Positions 7,486-15,950 of a stretch of DNA of 59,508 nt are shown here, piece after piece (positions within the stretch are counted from its first letter, which is position 1; every line of letters starts with the position of its first letter). Source of the DNA: GWC2-45-44 sp041661665. Lineage in GTDB: Bacteria > Planctomycetota > Phycisphaerae > Sedimentisphaerales > UBA12454. The notes under the pieces are model-generated. The model was not told the DNA's origin and searched no databases. It saw only the letters and a list, made by a program, of their open reading frames with translations. The position numbers and the translations under genes were made by a program. The stretch is taken from positions 1-59,508 of the forward strand of contig JBAZTW010000009.1 in assembly GCA_041661665.1 (NCBI GenBank). Direction: 5' to 3'.

Positions 7486-8136
7486 ATGGATGAAAAAATT
7501 AACAAAAATGGATTTGTGATGATAATGGTTTTGGCGACGTTTGTCATCATAGCGATTCTGTTTATGATGAATATGCCAGGTTCATTTCTGCATATCAGAG
7601 GCAATGAGCAATTTGATGTGTTTGCCGAACAGCCCTGGTTTGAGGAACAGCGGCTGCTGTCAAGCGATGCTTTTCCAGTTAAGCAAACCGGCAAAGACGG
7701 CAAAGCGGTTATCGAGAAAAGTACAATTCTCAAAGGCAGCATCAGTCGTAAGGGCGAAAATAGAGGCCAAATCGAAATAACAATTACGCCGGACGGCAAA
7801 GTGGTCGGCAAAAACTCCTGCCAATATGAATACACCGACAGCAGTTATCGGATTACAGCGGAATTTGCGGGCAATATCGACCCGACAAAAATTTTCAAAA
7901 ACAAAGACGGCAAAAATAAAAAGCCTTTGTATTTCATAACCAAAGGCAAGTACGAGCAAATAAAAACAGATAAAGCCGGCAAAGGTTCGTGGACAACAAA
8001 CAAAAATGTATATGTTGTCGGATGGATTGAGCCTGACTATTCAGCCAGAGGCAAGGTGTTCTTTATGACATCTGAAGGTAACGATAACGAAGACAATGGA
8101 AACGCTGAATACGACTGGCAGACAAACCGAAACTGA
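7486..8136 (+). CDS. Membrane-anchored protein with a pilin-like N-terminus
   Basis: 216 residues from ATG 7486, which follows GAGG with ~9 nt spacing; a longer reading from 7441 overlaps the upstream gene and is less likely. After a short basic leader (MDEKINKNG) comes FVMIMVLATFVIIAILFMM. This resembles a type IV prepilin or pseudopilin N-terminus (G then F, a hydrophobic helix) but lacks the usual Glu at position 5, as GspK/PilX-type minor pilins do. The remaining ~190 residues are beta-rich, soluble and without known motifs, with a lysine-rich stretch near residue 140. It could equally be a simple signal-anchor protein. Function unknown. Confidence 0.6.
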   Translation: MDEKINKNGFVMIMVLATFVIIAILFMMNMPGSFLHIRGNEQFDVFAEQPWFEEQRLLSSDAFPVKQTGKDGKAVIEKSTILKGSISRKGENRGQIEITITPDGKVVGKNSCQYEYTDSSYRITAEFAGNIDPTKIFKNKDGKNKKPLYFITKGKYEQIKTDKAGKGSWTTNKNVYVVGWIEPDYSARGKVFFMTSEGNDNEDNGNAEYDWQTNRN

Positions 8137-8179
8137 AATCCATATCGTCAAACTTTCCGAAGGCACGGAAATTATTCGG

Positions 8180-9328
8180 TTATGATGATTGACTGAATTT
8201 GCTCTTGAGGGTTTTGAGCATTTGTATAATTTTTATTTTTTGGGTGCATTTCTGTTCGCATTTGCCGCACTCGACACATTTACCCGGGTCGGCAGATTGC
8301 GACTGGCTTATCGGATTCATCTGCCAGTGGTAGATATTTCCGGCTTTGTCGGAGAGTTTCAAAAATTCACTGAAGTATGCTGCCTGCATAAAATCTGGAA
8401 TGTTTATGCCTGCGGGACAGGGCAGGCAATATCTGCAATTGACACAGAAGCCGGAGTTCTGTTTTGAAATTTTGACAAGCTCAGCATTAAAACGCCGCAT
8501 CTGCTCAGCGGTTAAAACCGGTTTTTCATAATTTTCAATCGTTGATGTTATATCGGACAGCTTGTTAATGCCGCAGATAATGGTGTCGATATTTTTATTT
8601 GTCTTAAGCCAGCGATGAGCTGCTTCAACAAGGTCTTCAGTGCCAAGAGCTTTTTTTACGGCATTTTTTATCGGCGGCGAATCCTGCGTAAAAAGTCCGC
8701 CCGCAATCGGATTCATAACAATAGTGGCGATGCCTTTCTCGTGAGCCTTTGCAATAACGTCTTCATAGGTTCTATCGAGCATATTGTATGTAAAAAGAAT
8801 CGATTCGCACCAGTCGGCCTGGTCGATATATCTGCTGATATTTTCAGGTTTGTCGTGAGTGGTAAAGCCGGTATGTTTTACCAGGCCTTCTTTCATTGCT
8901 CTGAAAATTCCATCGAGCATTCCGCCTTTTTGTGTTGCCAGACGATATTGTTCCTCGCTGCCAATATTCCACAACTGATAAAAATCGAGATAATCGACAT
9001 CCAATCGTCGCATAGATTCGATAATTCTTTTATAGGTACAGTCGGCAGATGTATCGTCATCCGGTTCTATCTTCATTACCCACGGACTGCATTTCGTGGA
9101 AAGGATTACCTTTTCTCTGTAGCCGTTTTTTAAGGCCTTGCCGATTTTTATTTCGCTATCAGCGTAGCCTCTGCTGGTGTCGATATAAATCATACCTGCA
9201 TCTATGGCCTGCCTCAAAAGAGGTATCGCCTGTTCTTCATCGGGCAAACGCATACCGCCTATGCTTACAGGATGAACCTTAAGTCCGCTGCGTTTCCCAA
9301 AATCAACAACTTTTGTCTGTTTTAACAT
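8180..9328 (-). CDS. Aldo/keto reductase with C-terminal 4Fe-4S domain
   Basis: 382-residue protein: an AKR TIM barrel (residues ~8-280) joined to a ferredoxin-like tail, a common arrangement in anaerobes. Catalytic residues D50, Y55 and K79 are present (IDTSRGYADSE, STKC). The fourth residue of the AKR tetrad, normally His in D-x-x-x-x-H, is Trp120 here (DFYQLWN). The tail has C-x2-C-x3-C-P (FCVNCRYCLPCP) and a later C-x2-C-x2-C-x3-C (KCVECGKCEQKC), enough for one or two [4Fe-4S] clusters. The substrate is unknown. The missing His suggests altered chemistry or a reductase that does not need classical acid catalysis. It is monocistronic on the minus strand. Confidence 0.88.
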   Translation of the reverse strand: MLKQTKVVDFGKRSGLKVHPVSIGGMRLPDEEQAIPLLRQAIDAGMIYIDTSRGYADSEIKIGKALKNGYREKVILSTKCSPWVMKIEPDDDTSADCTYKRIIESMRRLDVDYLDFYQLWNIGSEEQYRLATQKGGMLDGIFRAMKEGLVKHTGFTTHDKPENISRYIDQADWCESILFTYNMLDRTYEDVIAKAHEKGIATIVMNPIAGGLFTQDSPPIKNAVKKALGTEDLVEAAHRWLKTNKNIDTIICGINKLSDITSTIENYEKPVLTAEQMRRFNAELVKISKQNSGFCVNCRYCLPCPAGINIPDFMQAAYFSEFLKLSDKAGNIYHWQMNPISQSQSADPGKCVECGKCEQKCTQKIKIIQMLKTLKSKFSQSS

Positions 9329-9411
9329 ATACAGAGTATAGCAGGAAATATCGGGAATTAAAAATCAAAAAAATACCGATACCAGTCGATATGATAGCCA
9401 AATTGCGTTTT

Positions 9412-10677
9412 CTATGCTGCGCGGGCTGAAAGTTCGGCATCCTGTTTTTTTATTTTAATCGCCCTGATGTTGATTGTTAGAAGCGTTGAGACTGCCAGCG
9501 CTGCGAAAAAAAATCCGCAGAAAATATATAAGGTCATCGAGTAGCTTTGTGTTCTGTCCTTAATATAAGCAAGAAGCATAGGCCCGATGATTCCTGCCGC
9601 CGACCACGCAGTTAATATGTAGCCGAGGATTGCCGATATCTGCTTTGTGCCGAAAAGGTCGCTGATATACGCCGGCATCGATGCGAACCCGCCGCCATAG
9701 CAGGTTATAATCACAAAAACAATAGTCTGAAATAAAACCGGATTTGTTGTTTTTGGCAGAACCGAAAATGCGAGTATCTGAATTACAAAAAATAATGTCC
9801 ATGTCGCCGGTCTGCCGATATGGTCTGAAATGCACGACCAGCCGATTCTGCCAAGCCCGTTAAAGATACCGATTATCGCAACCATTCCCGCCGCCGCAGC
9901 CACGGACAAACCCGCCAGTTCCTGCCCCAGAGGAGATGCGACAGAGATTACCGATATTCCGCAGCAGATGTTAATGAATAGTATCAACCAGAGGCAATAA
10001 AATCGCAGCGTTTTTACCGCCTGATTGGCATTGAGCTGCGAAAGGTCTAATCTAATTTTTTTTACGCCATTATCTAATTTGGATTTGAAATCTGCGGGCA
10101 TCCAGTCCTTTGGCGGCGGGGACAAATACTGCGACGACATAAAAATTACGACAAAATATACTCCGCCGAGTATATAAAACATTCCTTCGATGCCGATTGA
10201 TTCGATGGACATCAGTTTTCTCATCGCAAAGCTGCTGATGAATCCTGCAAAGCCGAACCCCATAATCGCAAGACCTGTTGCGAGGCCGCGTTTGTCGGGA
10301 AACCATTTAATCATTGTTGAAACAGGCGTGACATATCCGATGCCAAGTCCAATGCCGCCAAGTACGCCATAACACAAATACAAAAGCCAAAGTGATTGGA
10401 ATCTCACGGCAAGTCCGCTGGCGGCTATGCCAAGGCCAAAAAAACAGGCCGTTAACATTCCGGCGATTCGCGGTCCTTTCTTTTCGACAAAATGGCCGAG
10501 GAATGCTGCGCTTAGGCCGAGAAAAAATATCGCAACAGAAAACGTAAATGTAATTTTGGCCATCGAACATCCAAAAAGATTCATTATCGGTTTGGCTGCT
10601 ACGCTCCAGGCATAAACCGAGCCAATGGAAATGTGAATCCCAACCGCGCTTAAAGCGATTAACCATCTATTTTTCAT
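9412..10677 (-). CDS. OFA-family MFS transporter
   Basis: 421-residue major facilitator with 12 predicted membrane helices. The start (MKNRWLIALSAVGIHISIGSVYAWSV) and loop 2-3 (GPRIAGMLTACFFGLG) are typical of the oxalate/formate antiporter (OFA) family, which moves small mono- or dicarboxylates. A central cytoplasmic loop (KDWMPADFKSK) separates the two halves. The actual substrate cannot be read off; OFA members include many unassigned anion transporters. The upstream region carries a 10-bp inverted repeat (10683-10692/10731-10740) near the probable promoter, a candidate regulatory site. It diverges from the Sua5-YwlE fusion gene. Confidence 0.88.
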   Translation of the reverse strand: MKNRWLIALSAVGIHISIGSVYAWSVAAKPIMNLFGCSMAKITFTFSVAIFFLGLSAAFLGHFVEKKGPRIAGMLTACFFGLGIAASGLAVRFQSLWLLYLCYGVLGGIGLGIGYVTPVSTMIKWFPDKRGLATGLAIMGFGFAGFISSFAMRKLMSIESIGIEGMFYILGGVYFVVIFMSSQYLSPPPKDWMPADFKSKLDNGVKKIRLDLSQLNANQAVKTLRFYCLWLILFINICCGISVISVASPLGQELAGLSVAAAAGMVAIIGIFNGLGRIGWSCISDHIGRPATWTLFFVIQILAFSVLPKTTNPVLFQTIVFVIITCYGGGFASMPAYISDLFGTKQISAILGYILTAWSAAGIIGPMLLAYIKDRTQSYSMTLYIFCGFFFAALAVSTLLTINIRAIKIKKQDAELSARAA

Positions 10678-10682
10678 AGTAT

Positions 10683-10740
10683 TACCCTGTTTGTGTTTAT
10701 TTTGATTTTTACAGTACTGGAATATATCAAAAACAGGGTA
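10683..10740. promoter_or_regulatory. Inverted repeat upstream of the OFA transporter
   Basis: TACCCTGTTT (10683-10692) and AAACAGGGTA (10731-10740) are perfect 10-bp inverted repeats separated by 38 bp, just 5 bp upstream of the transporter start. Their position in the leader of the minus-strand gene fits a looped operator or an mRNA stem that could affect translation. Confidence 0.45.
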
Positions 10741-10853
10741 TTTATTTTAATGTAAATTCCCCGAAGGTACGATATCGGTTGAATTGTGATATAAATCGCC
10801 AAAACAATTACAAAAACTTGTGCTTTTGCAGACAATAAGGTATTTTATCTTTA

Positions 10854-11975
10854 ATGGAGACGATGATTTACAAAATAATCGACCCCGCGAAAGATGCGGA
10901 GAAGCTCAAGCAGGTCGCCGACTGCATTGATGCAGGCGGACTTGCAGTTATTGCAACCGAAACGGTCTATGGCATAGCCTGCAAAGTGAACGCGGACAGC
11001 TTAGCCAAACTCGATGCCGCCAAAGAAAGACCCGCCGAGAAAAGATATACCGTCCACCTTGGCGATAAAAATAAAATAAAAAATTATGTGCCGAATCTCT
11101 GGCCGACTGCGAAAAAACTGATTGAAAAAGCCCTGCCGGGGCCTTTGACGCTCGTTTTCGAGCTTGACGAAAATCAAGCGGCTGCGGCAAAAAATAGATT
11201 TGATTCTAAAACCGCGTCTCTGCTTTATACGGATAACAGCATCGGTATTCGCTGCCCAGACCAGAAAGTTTGTCAGGCGATTTTAAACCTGTGCAAATAT
11301 TCGGTGGTAATGCCCAGTGCGAATATCTCCGGCAAAGAACCTGCCATAAATGCCCAACAGGCTATCGAGCAGTTAAATGGCAAAGTCGATATAATCGTTG
11401 ATTCAGGACAGTGCCGATTGAAACAGAGCAGCACGGTAGTCAGAATTTCGCCGACAGAAACAAAAATTTTGCGGCAGGGCAGCTTTTCCGCCGAACAAAT
11501 ACACCGATTTTCCACTATAAGCATAATGTTTGTCTGCACCGGCAACACCTGTCGCAGCCCAATGGCTGAGGCGCTGGCGAAAAAAGCTGTTGCTGAAAAA
11601 CTTAAATGCAGGGTTGACCAGCTAATCGATATTGGTTATAAAATAATATCAGCAGGAGTTGCTGCAATAAATGGTATTGCCGTAAGTCCTGAATCAGCAA
11701 GGTATTGCGATACGAAAGGTGTAGATTTAGCCGGCCATCGCAGTCAAAGGCTTACTGCCAAAATGATTGAAACGGCTGATTATATTTTTGCGATGTCGCG
11801 GGGACATATTGATGATATAATAGACATCAATCCTGCGGCGGCGGCAAAGTGCCGGCTGCTTAATGGTAATGCCGATATTGCCGACCCTATCGGCGGCGGC
11901 AGCGAAGTATATGCAATTTGCGGTAATGCAATAGAAAAAGCAGTTGAAAATAGAATAAACGAGCTTTTCAAATGA
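10854..11975 (+). CDS. Fused Sua5/YwlC threonylcarbamoyl-AMP synthase and YwlE-type phosphatase
   Basis: Two enzymes in one 373-residue chain. Residues ~6-215 are a YrdC/Sua5 domain, which makes threonylcarbamoyl-AMP from Thr, bicarbonate and ATP for t6A37 in tRNAs (TETVYGIACK, KRYTVHL, MPSANISG). Residues 222-373 are a low-molecular-weight phosphatase with P-loop C228-T-G-N-T-C-R-S235 and the D344-P general-acid pair. Thr232 in the P-loop is the residue that marks protein-arginine phosphatases (YwlE), where tyrosine phosphatases carry a bulky aliphatic. In Bacillus, ywlC, ywlE and rpiB are neighbours; here the first two are fused and rpiB follows. A second ATG at 10863 has GGAG close upstream. 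The arginine-phosphatase assignment is inference. Confidence 0.9.
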   Translation: METMIYKIIDPAKDAEKLKQVADCIDAGGLAVIATETVYGIACKVNADSLAKLDAAKERPAEKRYTVHLGDKNKIKNYVPNLWPTAKKLIEKALPGPLTLVFELDENQAAAAKNRFDSKTASLLYTDNSIGIRCPDQKVCQAILNLCKYSVVMPSANISGKEPAINAQQAIEQLNGKVDIIVDSGQCRLKQSSTVVRISPTETKILRQGSFSAEQIHRFSTISIMFVCTGNTCRSPMAEALAKKAVAEKLKCRVDQLIDIGYKIISAGVAAINGIAVSPESARYCDTKGVDLAGHRSQRLTAKMIETADYIFAMSRGHIDDIIDINPAAAAKCRLLNGNADIADPIGGGSEVYAICGNAIEKAVENRINELFK

Positions 11976-12086
11976 ATCCCGCACCTTCTAAAATTTATGG
12001 AAGCTGTTGGGAAACAAGAGAGTTTATTTTATGTATCGGATATATCAAAGACATAAAACCTATATAAATAAAAAGAAGGTGTCGGG

Positions 12087-12557
12087 ATGAAAGTAGCAGT
12101 TGCCAACGACCACAGAGGCGTAGAAGCGAAAGAGCAGATAAAGGCTATCGTAATAGAACTTGGCCATGAATGTGTTGATTTCGGCACAAGCGCCGAAACG
12201 CCGATGGATTACCCGGATGTTGCTTACGATGCGGCAACAGCGGTTTCCACAAAAAAAGTTGACAGGGCAATCCTTATTTGCGGTACGGGTATTGGGATGT
12301 GTATCGCCGCCAATAAAGTTCACGGCGTACGCGCCGCATTGTGCTATGATGAGCTCAATGCCAAAATAAGCAGACAGCACAATGATTCAAACGTGCTTTG
12401 TCTTAGCGGCGATTTGCTCGGCTCGCAGGCTCTGCGAAAAATAGTCGAAGTATGGCTCTCAACAGACTTTGCAGGCGGCAGACATCAGAGAAGGGTTGAA
12501 AAGATACGGGCTATTGAGCAGGGCAAAAACCCCCGTACAATAAAGCCCGGACAATAG
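12087..12557 (+). CDS. rpiB: Ribose-5-phosphate isomerase B
   Basis: 156-residue RpiB/LacAB fold enzyme interconverting ribose 5-phosphate and ribulose 5-phosphate in the pentose phosphate pathway. Visible signatures are NDHRG near the N-terminus, the active-site loop ILICGTGIGMCIAANK with its catalytic Cys, and the RQHNDSNVLCLSG segment. AAGAAGG precedes the ATG. It lies 111 bp after the Sua5-YwlE fusion gene, matching the conserved ywlC-ywlE-rpiB neighbourhood of Firmicutes. The transketolase gene elsewhere in the window (43692-45713) acts in the same pathway. Confidence 0.94.
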   Translation: MKVAVANDHRGVEAKEQIKAIVIELGHECVDFGTSAETPMDYPDVAYDAATAVSTKKVDRAILICGTGIGMCIAANKVHGVRAALCYDELNAKISRQHNDSNVLCLSGDLLGSQALRKIVEVWLSTDFAGGRHQRRVEKIRAIEQGKNPRTIKPGQ

Positions 12558-12610
12558 ATAATTGATGTAAGACCGGCTATTAGTAATTTATTGTATCTCT
12601 AAAAGCTTGT

Positions 12611-12716
12611 CCTCGCGAAAGCGGGGATACCACTTGTCATTGCGAGCGCTGCGTGGCAATCTCATTTTTGAAGCGATAATTGAGATTGCTTCATCGCTTC
12701 GCTTCTCGCAACGACA
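12611..12716. repeat. Dispersed palindromic (MITE/REP-like) element
   Basis: Ends TGTCATTGCGAG (12635-12646) and CTCGCAACGACA (12705-12716) are inverted with one mismatch. Inner arms GCAATCTCA (12656-12664) and TGAGATTGC (12681-12689) are perfect inverted repeats, so the RNA folds as a long hairpin. Just before it, CCTCGCGAAAGCGGGG (12611-12626) is another common dispersed repeat motif. No coding sequence inside. It fills the space between rpiB and the convergent zinc-ribbon gene and may also act as a transcription stop. Confidence 0.75.
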
Positions 12717-12732
12717 TTTTTAGAGGTTGCCT

Positions 12733-13785
12733 TTATAACCAGCCAAGTTTTTCTGAATTCTTATAATAAAATCTGCCCAGAATATGCGCCAACACAATGG
12801 CAAGATAGATTATTATGAATCTGCGGCATAGCCATACCAACATACTGGTTTTAAAAAGAATCAGATAACGGATGTACTGCGATAGTATAAAAAATCCAAA
12901 GAACAATAAAGCAATAAGCAGATATGGCAGAAATGTTTTATAAATCGACTTCACAAGCAGGACAGGGTTCAGCCCTCGAATCGAATCCTGTATAAAAACC
13001 GACAAAATACCCATCGGAAAAATTACAATCCCAAATCCCAGAAGAATATAGAAGTTTTTGTCGAGCACAGCGAAATGCCCCATCGCCTCTGGTGGAAAGA
13101 AAGAGGTAAAAAGGTAGTAAAAAAACATATAATTAAACTGCTTTGTATAAAACCCATAAATAATCGCGGGGGCAAACGCGAAGAATATGCTGACAACGAT
13201 ATTTTTAAGAGCGGAAAACAATTCGCCTATTCCGGGGGTGTCGCCGAGTCCGGGCGGCACTCTTATATTCCCTTCTGCGCTGTCTAAAATACACCGCCCG
13301 AAATACCAGTATTTGTACAATGCTATTATAATTGCGATAACAACGCTCGTACACGCAAAGACAATATGCAGAAAACCTATCATTGGGTTGAAATTGCCTA
13401 AATAACGAGTCAGAAGAGAAAGCAGTTCTATCAGCAATGGAACGCCGGCAAGAATTGCTATCATAACCAGGCCGGCAGTATTCATGGGATATAAAAATAT
13501 ATCAAAAAGCCAAAATCTGGTTCTCTCTGTTTCGTTGCCCCATTTTTTTGTCTGCTGCTGCCGCTCTTCGTAATGCTCGGCATAACGATTCTGAACGGAG
13601 TCTGTTTTTTCATCAGGACAAGGAGGCATTTGTAATTCGCCGGCAAAATCGCTTTTGCTAATCGGGGTTTCTTGTGATGGAATTTTGATTATTGATTTGC
13701 ACTGTGAACAACGGGCATCTTTGCCGCTGTGTTTTGGGTCAACAATAAAGTTCTTTGCGCAATTGGGGCAGTTAAATTGAATCAT
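12733..13785 (-). CDS. Zinc-ribbon multi-span membrane protein
   Basis: About 350 residues from ATG 13785 (GGTGA six bases upstream; a TTG two codons earlier is possible). The N-terminal 40 residues are an MJ0042-type zinc ribbon (C-x2-C...C-x2-C in FNCPNCAKNF...CSQCKSI). A ~55-residue acidic, glutamine-rich linker follows, then five or six hydrophobic segments covering the rest. This layout, a cytosolic zinc finger followed by an integral membrane domain, is frequent in Planctomycetota and related bacteria and is mostly uncharacterised. There are no enzyme motifs and no operon partner. A function in membrane organisation or transport is only a guess. Confidence 0.8.
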   Translation of the reverse strand: MIQFNCPNCAKNFIVDPKHSGKDARCSQCKSIIKIPSQETPISKSDFAGELQMPPCPDEKTDSVQNRYAEHYEERQQQTKKWGNETERTRFWLFDIFLYPMNTAGLVMIAILAGVPLLIELLSLLTRYLGNFNPMIGFLHIVFACTSVVIAIIIALYKYWYFGRCILDSAEGNIRVPPGLGDTPGIGELFSALKNIVVSIFFAFAPAIIYGFYTKQFNYMFFYYLFTSFFPPEAMGHFAVLDKNFYILLGFGIVIFPMGILSVFIQDSIRGLNPVLLVKSIYKTFLPYLLIALLFFGFFILSQYIRYLILFKTSMLVWLCRRFIIIYLAIVLAHILGRFYYKNSEKLGWL

Positions 13786-13825
13786 AACCAATCACCCACA
13801 CGTTATGTCAAATACGAAAATCCGT

Positions 13826-14902
13826 TTATACTTTTACTTCGACAACCTGCTTTACTTTACCAGCTTTGAGGAATTTTTCCGCAGCTTCAATAACCGGCGG
13901 CTTGTGAGGTTTTTCCACTTCAGTCATTGTCGCGGCTGTGCCGATAGCTCGCAGTTTTTTATATCTGTTATCGAGCAGATTTTCGAGTTTTGTTCTCTTC
14001 AGTTCTCTAAGTGTTTTTACAATATACTGTTCGACATTATATACAGTGTCGTGTATGTTCCTATGTGCTCCGCCGAGCGGTTCAGCTATTATCGCATCGG
14101 CAAGACCGAGCCTTTGCAGTTCTTTACTGGTCAGCTTGAGAGCTTCTGCCGCCTGTTCAGCGGCTTTTCCATCGTGCCAAAGTATCGCAGCGCAGCCTTC
14201 GGGCGAAATTACGGAATAATATGCGTATTCGAGAATAGCGAATTTGTCACCTACGCCGATGCCAAGCGCTCCGCCTGAGCCGCCTTCGCCGATTACGATA
14301 CAAATCACAGGCACTTTCAGCCTGCTCATTTCCATCAGATTTACGGCTATGGCCTGTGCCTGGCCGCGTTCCTCGGCGCCGATTCCCGGATATGCGCCGG
14401 GCGTGTCAATCAGCGTTACGATTGGTATGTTAAATTTTTCAGCGAATTTCATTTTGGCCAGAGCTTTGCGGTATCCCTCAGGATTGGAGCAGCCGAAATT
14501 GCATTTTATCTTCTCTTTTATATCTCTGCCTTTGTTCTGGCCGATTATCATTACCTGCTCTCTGCCGATATGTCCCAGACCGCAGACTATCGCGTTATCA
14601 TCGCCAAAGCACCTGTCGCCGGCAAGATTGCGAAAATCCTTGACCATAAGATTGAGATAATCGCCAAGCAGCGGTCTTTTGGGATGTCTTGCGACCTGAA
14701 CGGTTTGCCATGCGGAAAGATTGCCGTAAATCCGGCGAAACTCCGCCACCTGCGCACGCTGGAGTTTGCGAATTTCAGCCGAGTAGTCTATCCCCTTAAC
14801 CGAGGATAGTTCTTTGAGTTCCGCTATTTGACGGTCGATATCAACTATCGTTTCTTCAAACGATAGATAATCACCACTCTTTATTTTTTTATTTTCTGCC
14901 AT
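13826..14902 (-). CDS. accA: Acetyl-CoA carboxylase carboxyltransferase alpha subunit
   Basis: Transfers the carboxyl group from biotin to acetyl-CoA as half of the AccA2D2 carboxyltransferase, the first step of fatty-acid synthesis. Characteristic segments are VARHPKRPLLGDYL, GCSNPEGYRKALAKMKFAE, the oxyanion-hole GEGGSGGALGIG and SPEGCAAILW. At 358 residues it is ~40 longer than the E. coli protein, the excess being a lysine-rich C-terminal tail (EVEKPHKPPVIEAAEKFLK). ATG 14902 gives the usual MAEN start; an in-frame GTG at 14926 is an alternative, and neither has a strong ribosome-binding site. accD is not in the window. It diverges from tyrA. Confidence 0.95.
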   Translation of the reverse strand: MAENKKIKSGDYLSFEETIVDIDRQIAELKELSSVKGIDYSAEIRKLQRAQVAEFRRIYGNLSAWQTVQVARHPKRPLLGDYLNLMVKDFRNLAGDRCFGDDNAIVCGLGHIGREQVMIIGQNKGRDIKEKIKCNFGCSNPEGYRKALAKMKFAEKFNIPIVTLIDTPGAYPGIGAEERGQAQAIAVNLMEMSRLKVPVICIVIGEGGSGGALGIGVGDKFAILEYAYYSVISPEGCAAILWHDGKAAEQAAEALKLTSKELQRLGLADAIIAEPLGGAHRNIHDTVYNVEQYIVKTLRELKRTKLENLLDNRYKKLRAIGTAATMTEVEKPHKPPVIEAAEKFLKAGKVKQVVEVKV

Positions 14903-15077
14903 AGAAAGTGTAGTCCGCCGATTCACTCGGCAGGTTGTTTGCCTTTAATTAAATTCACAGCTCATCATAATACCATTTTTACGGGCTAAATAAAAGAAAA
15001 AAATTGACTTTAACTGTGTTTGTCGATACCTTTTACAAACTTAACAAAAGCAATTTTGTCCTTATAAGGCGTTTGTT

Positions 15078-15950
15078 TTGAAAGACTTACATCAAATAAC
15101 CGTAATCGGATTAGGCCTTCTTGGTTCTTCTGTAACTCTGGCTGTAACACGCGGAGGTTTTGGGATAAAGACCGCCGCTTTCAGCCACAGGGCGGAGACA
15201 AGAAAGCGGGCAAAAAAGCTCGGAGTTGCCGATATTGTCCTTGATGATATCCAAAAAAGCGTTGCTGATGCCGATATGGTAATACTTGCCACGCCGATTT
15301 GCACCTTTGAGGAAATTTTCCGTGATATTGCCCCTGCACTGAAAAAAGGCTGTATCGTTACCGATGTAGGTTCGACCAAGGTTTTACCGCACAAATGGGC
15401 GAAGAGAAATCTCCCAAAATATGTACATTATGTAGGTTCGCATCCGATTGCCGGCTCAGAGCAGCGGGGCGTTGATTTTGCTCGAGATGATTTGTTTTAT
15501 AATGCCGCCTGTGTCGTTACGAAAGACGCTTCGACAAACGCAAAGGCCGCTGAAATTGTAAAAAAGTTTTGGGCATCTTTAGGCTGTCGTGTTTCGGTTA
15601 TGACACCGCAAAAGCACGATAACATTTTGGCTAATGTGAGTCATTTGCCGCACGCTTTGGCGGCAGCGCTTTTAAACGCCTCTAATTTTGAACAGTTGAA
15701 AATGTGCGGCAGGGGGTTTGTTGACACATCACGAATTGCATCTGGCCCGGCCAACATCTGGGCGGATATTTTTTACACAAACTCGGCCAATGTCTGCAAA
15801 GGCATTGACAGAGTGATAGCCGAATTGAACAAACTTAAAAAAGCGATTAAGCCGGGAGATAAAAAACGGATTGAAAAACTTCTCGGTCTTGCCCGCGAAA
15901 AAAGAGCTAAACTAATTGAATACAAAGTTTCAAAGAAGGAAATATTGTGA
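15078..15950 (+). CDS. tyrA: Prephenate/arogenate dehydrogenase
   Basis: 290-residue TyrA: oxidative decarboxylation of prephenate (or arogenate) in tyrosine biosynthesis, NAD(P)-dependent. The Rossmann motif GLGLLGSS lies at residues 10-17, SHPIAGSEQRGVDFA is the conserved substrate loop, and HLPHALAAAL contains the family's active-site His. No ACT domain follows, so feedback control must differ from the long forms. The start is a TTG with AAGG ten bases upstream; the next in-frame ATG is too far in. Its TGA overlaps the GTG of purL by 4 bp, so the two are translationally coupled even though the pathways are unrelated. Confidence 0.92.
   Translation: MKDLHQITVIGLGLLGSSVTLAVTRGGFGIKTAAFSHRAETRKRAKKLGVADIVLDDIQKSVADADMVILATPICTFEEIFRDIAPALKKGCIVTDVGSTKVLPHKWAKRNLPKYVHYVGSHPIAGSEQRGVDFARDDLFYNAACVVTKDASTNAKAAEIVKKFWASLGCRVSVMTPQKHDNILANVSHLPHALAAALLNASNFEQLKMCGRGFVDTSRIASGPANIWADIFYTNSANVCKGIDRVIAELNKLKKAIKPGDKKRIEKLLGLAREKRAKLIEYKVSKKEIL

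Noticed and set aside
12635..12716. Hairpin considered as a tRNA or riboswitch
   Set aside because: No cloverleaf, anticodon or conserved riboswitch core; terminal inverted repeats fit a dispersed element.
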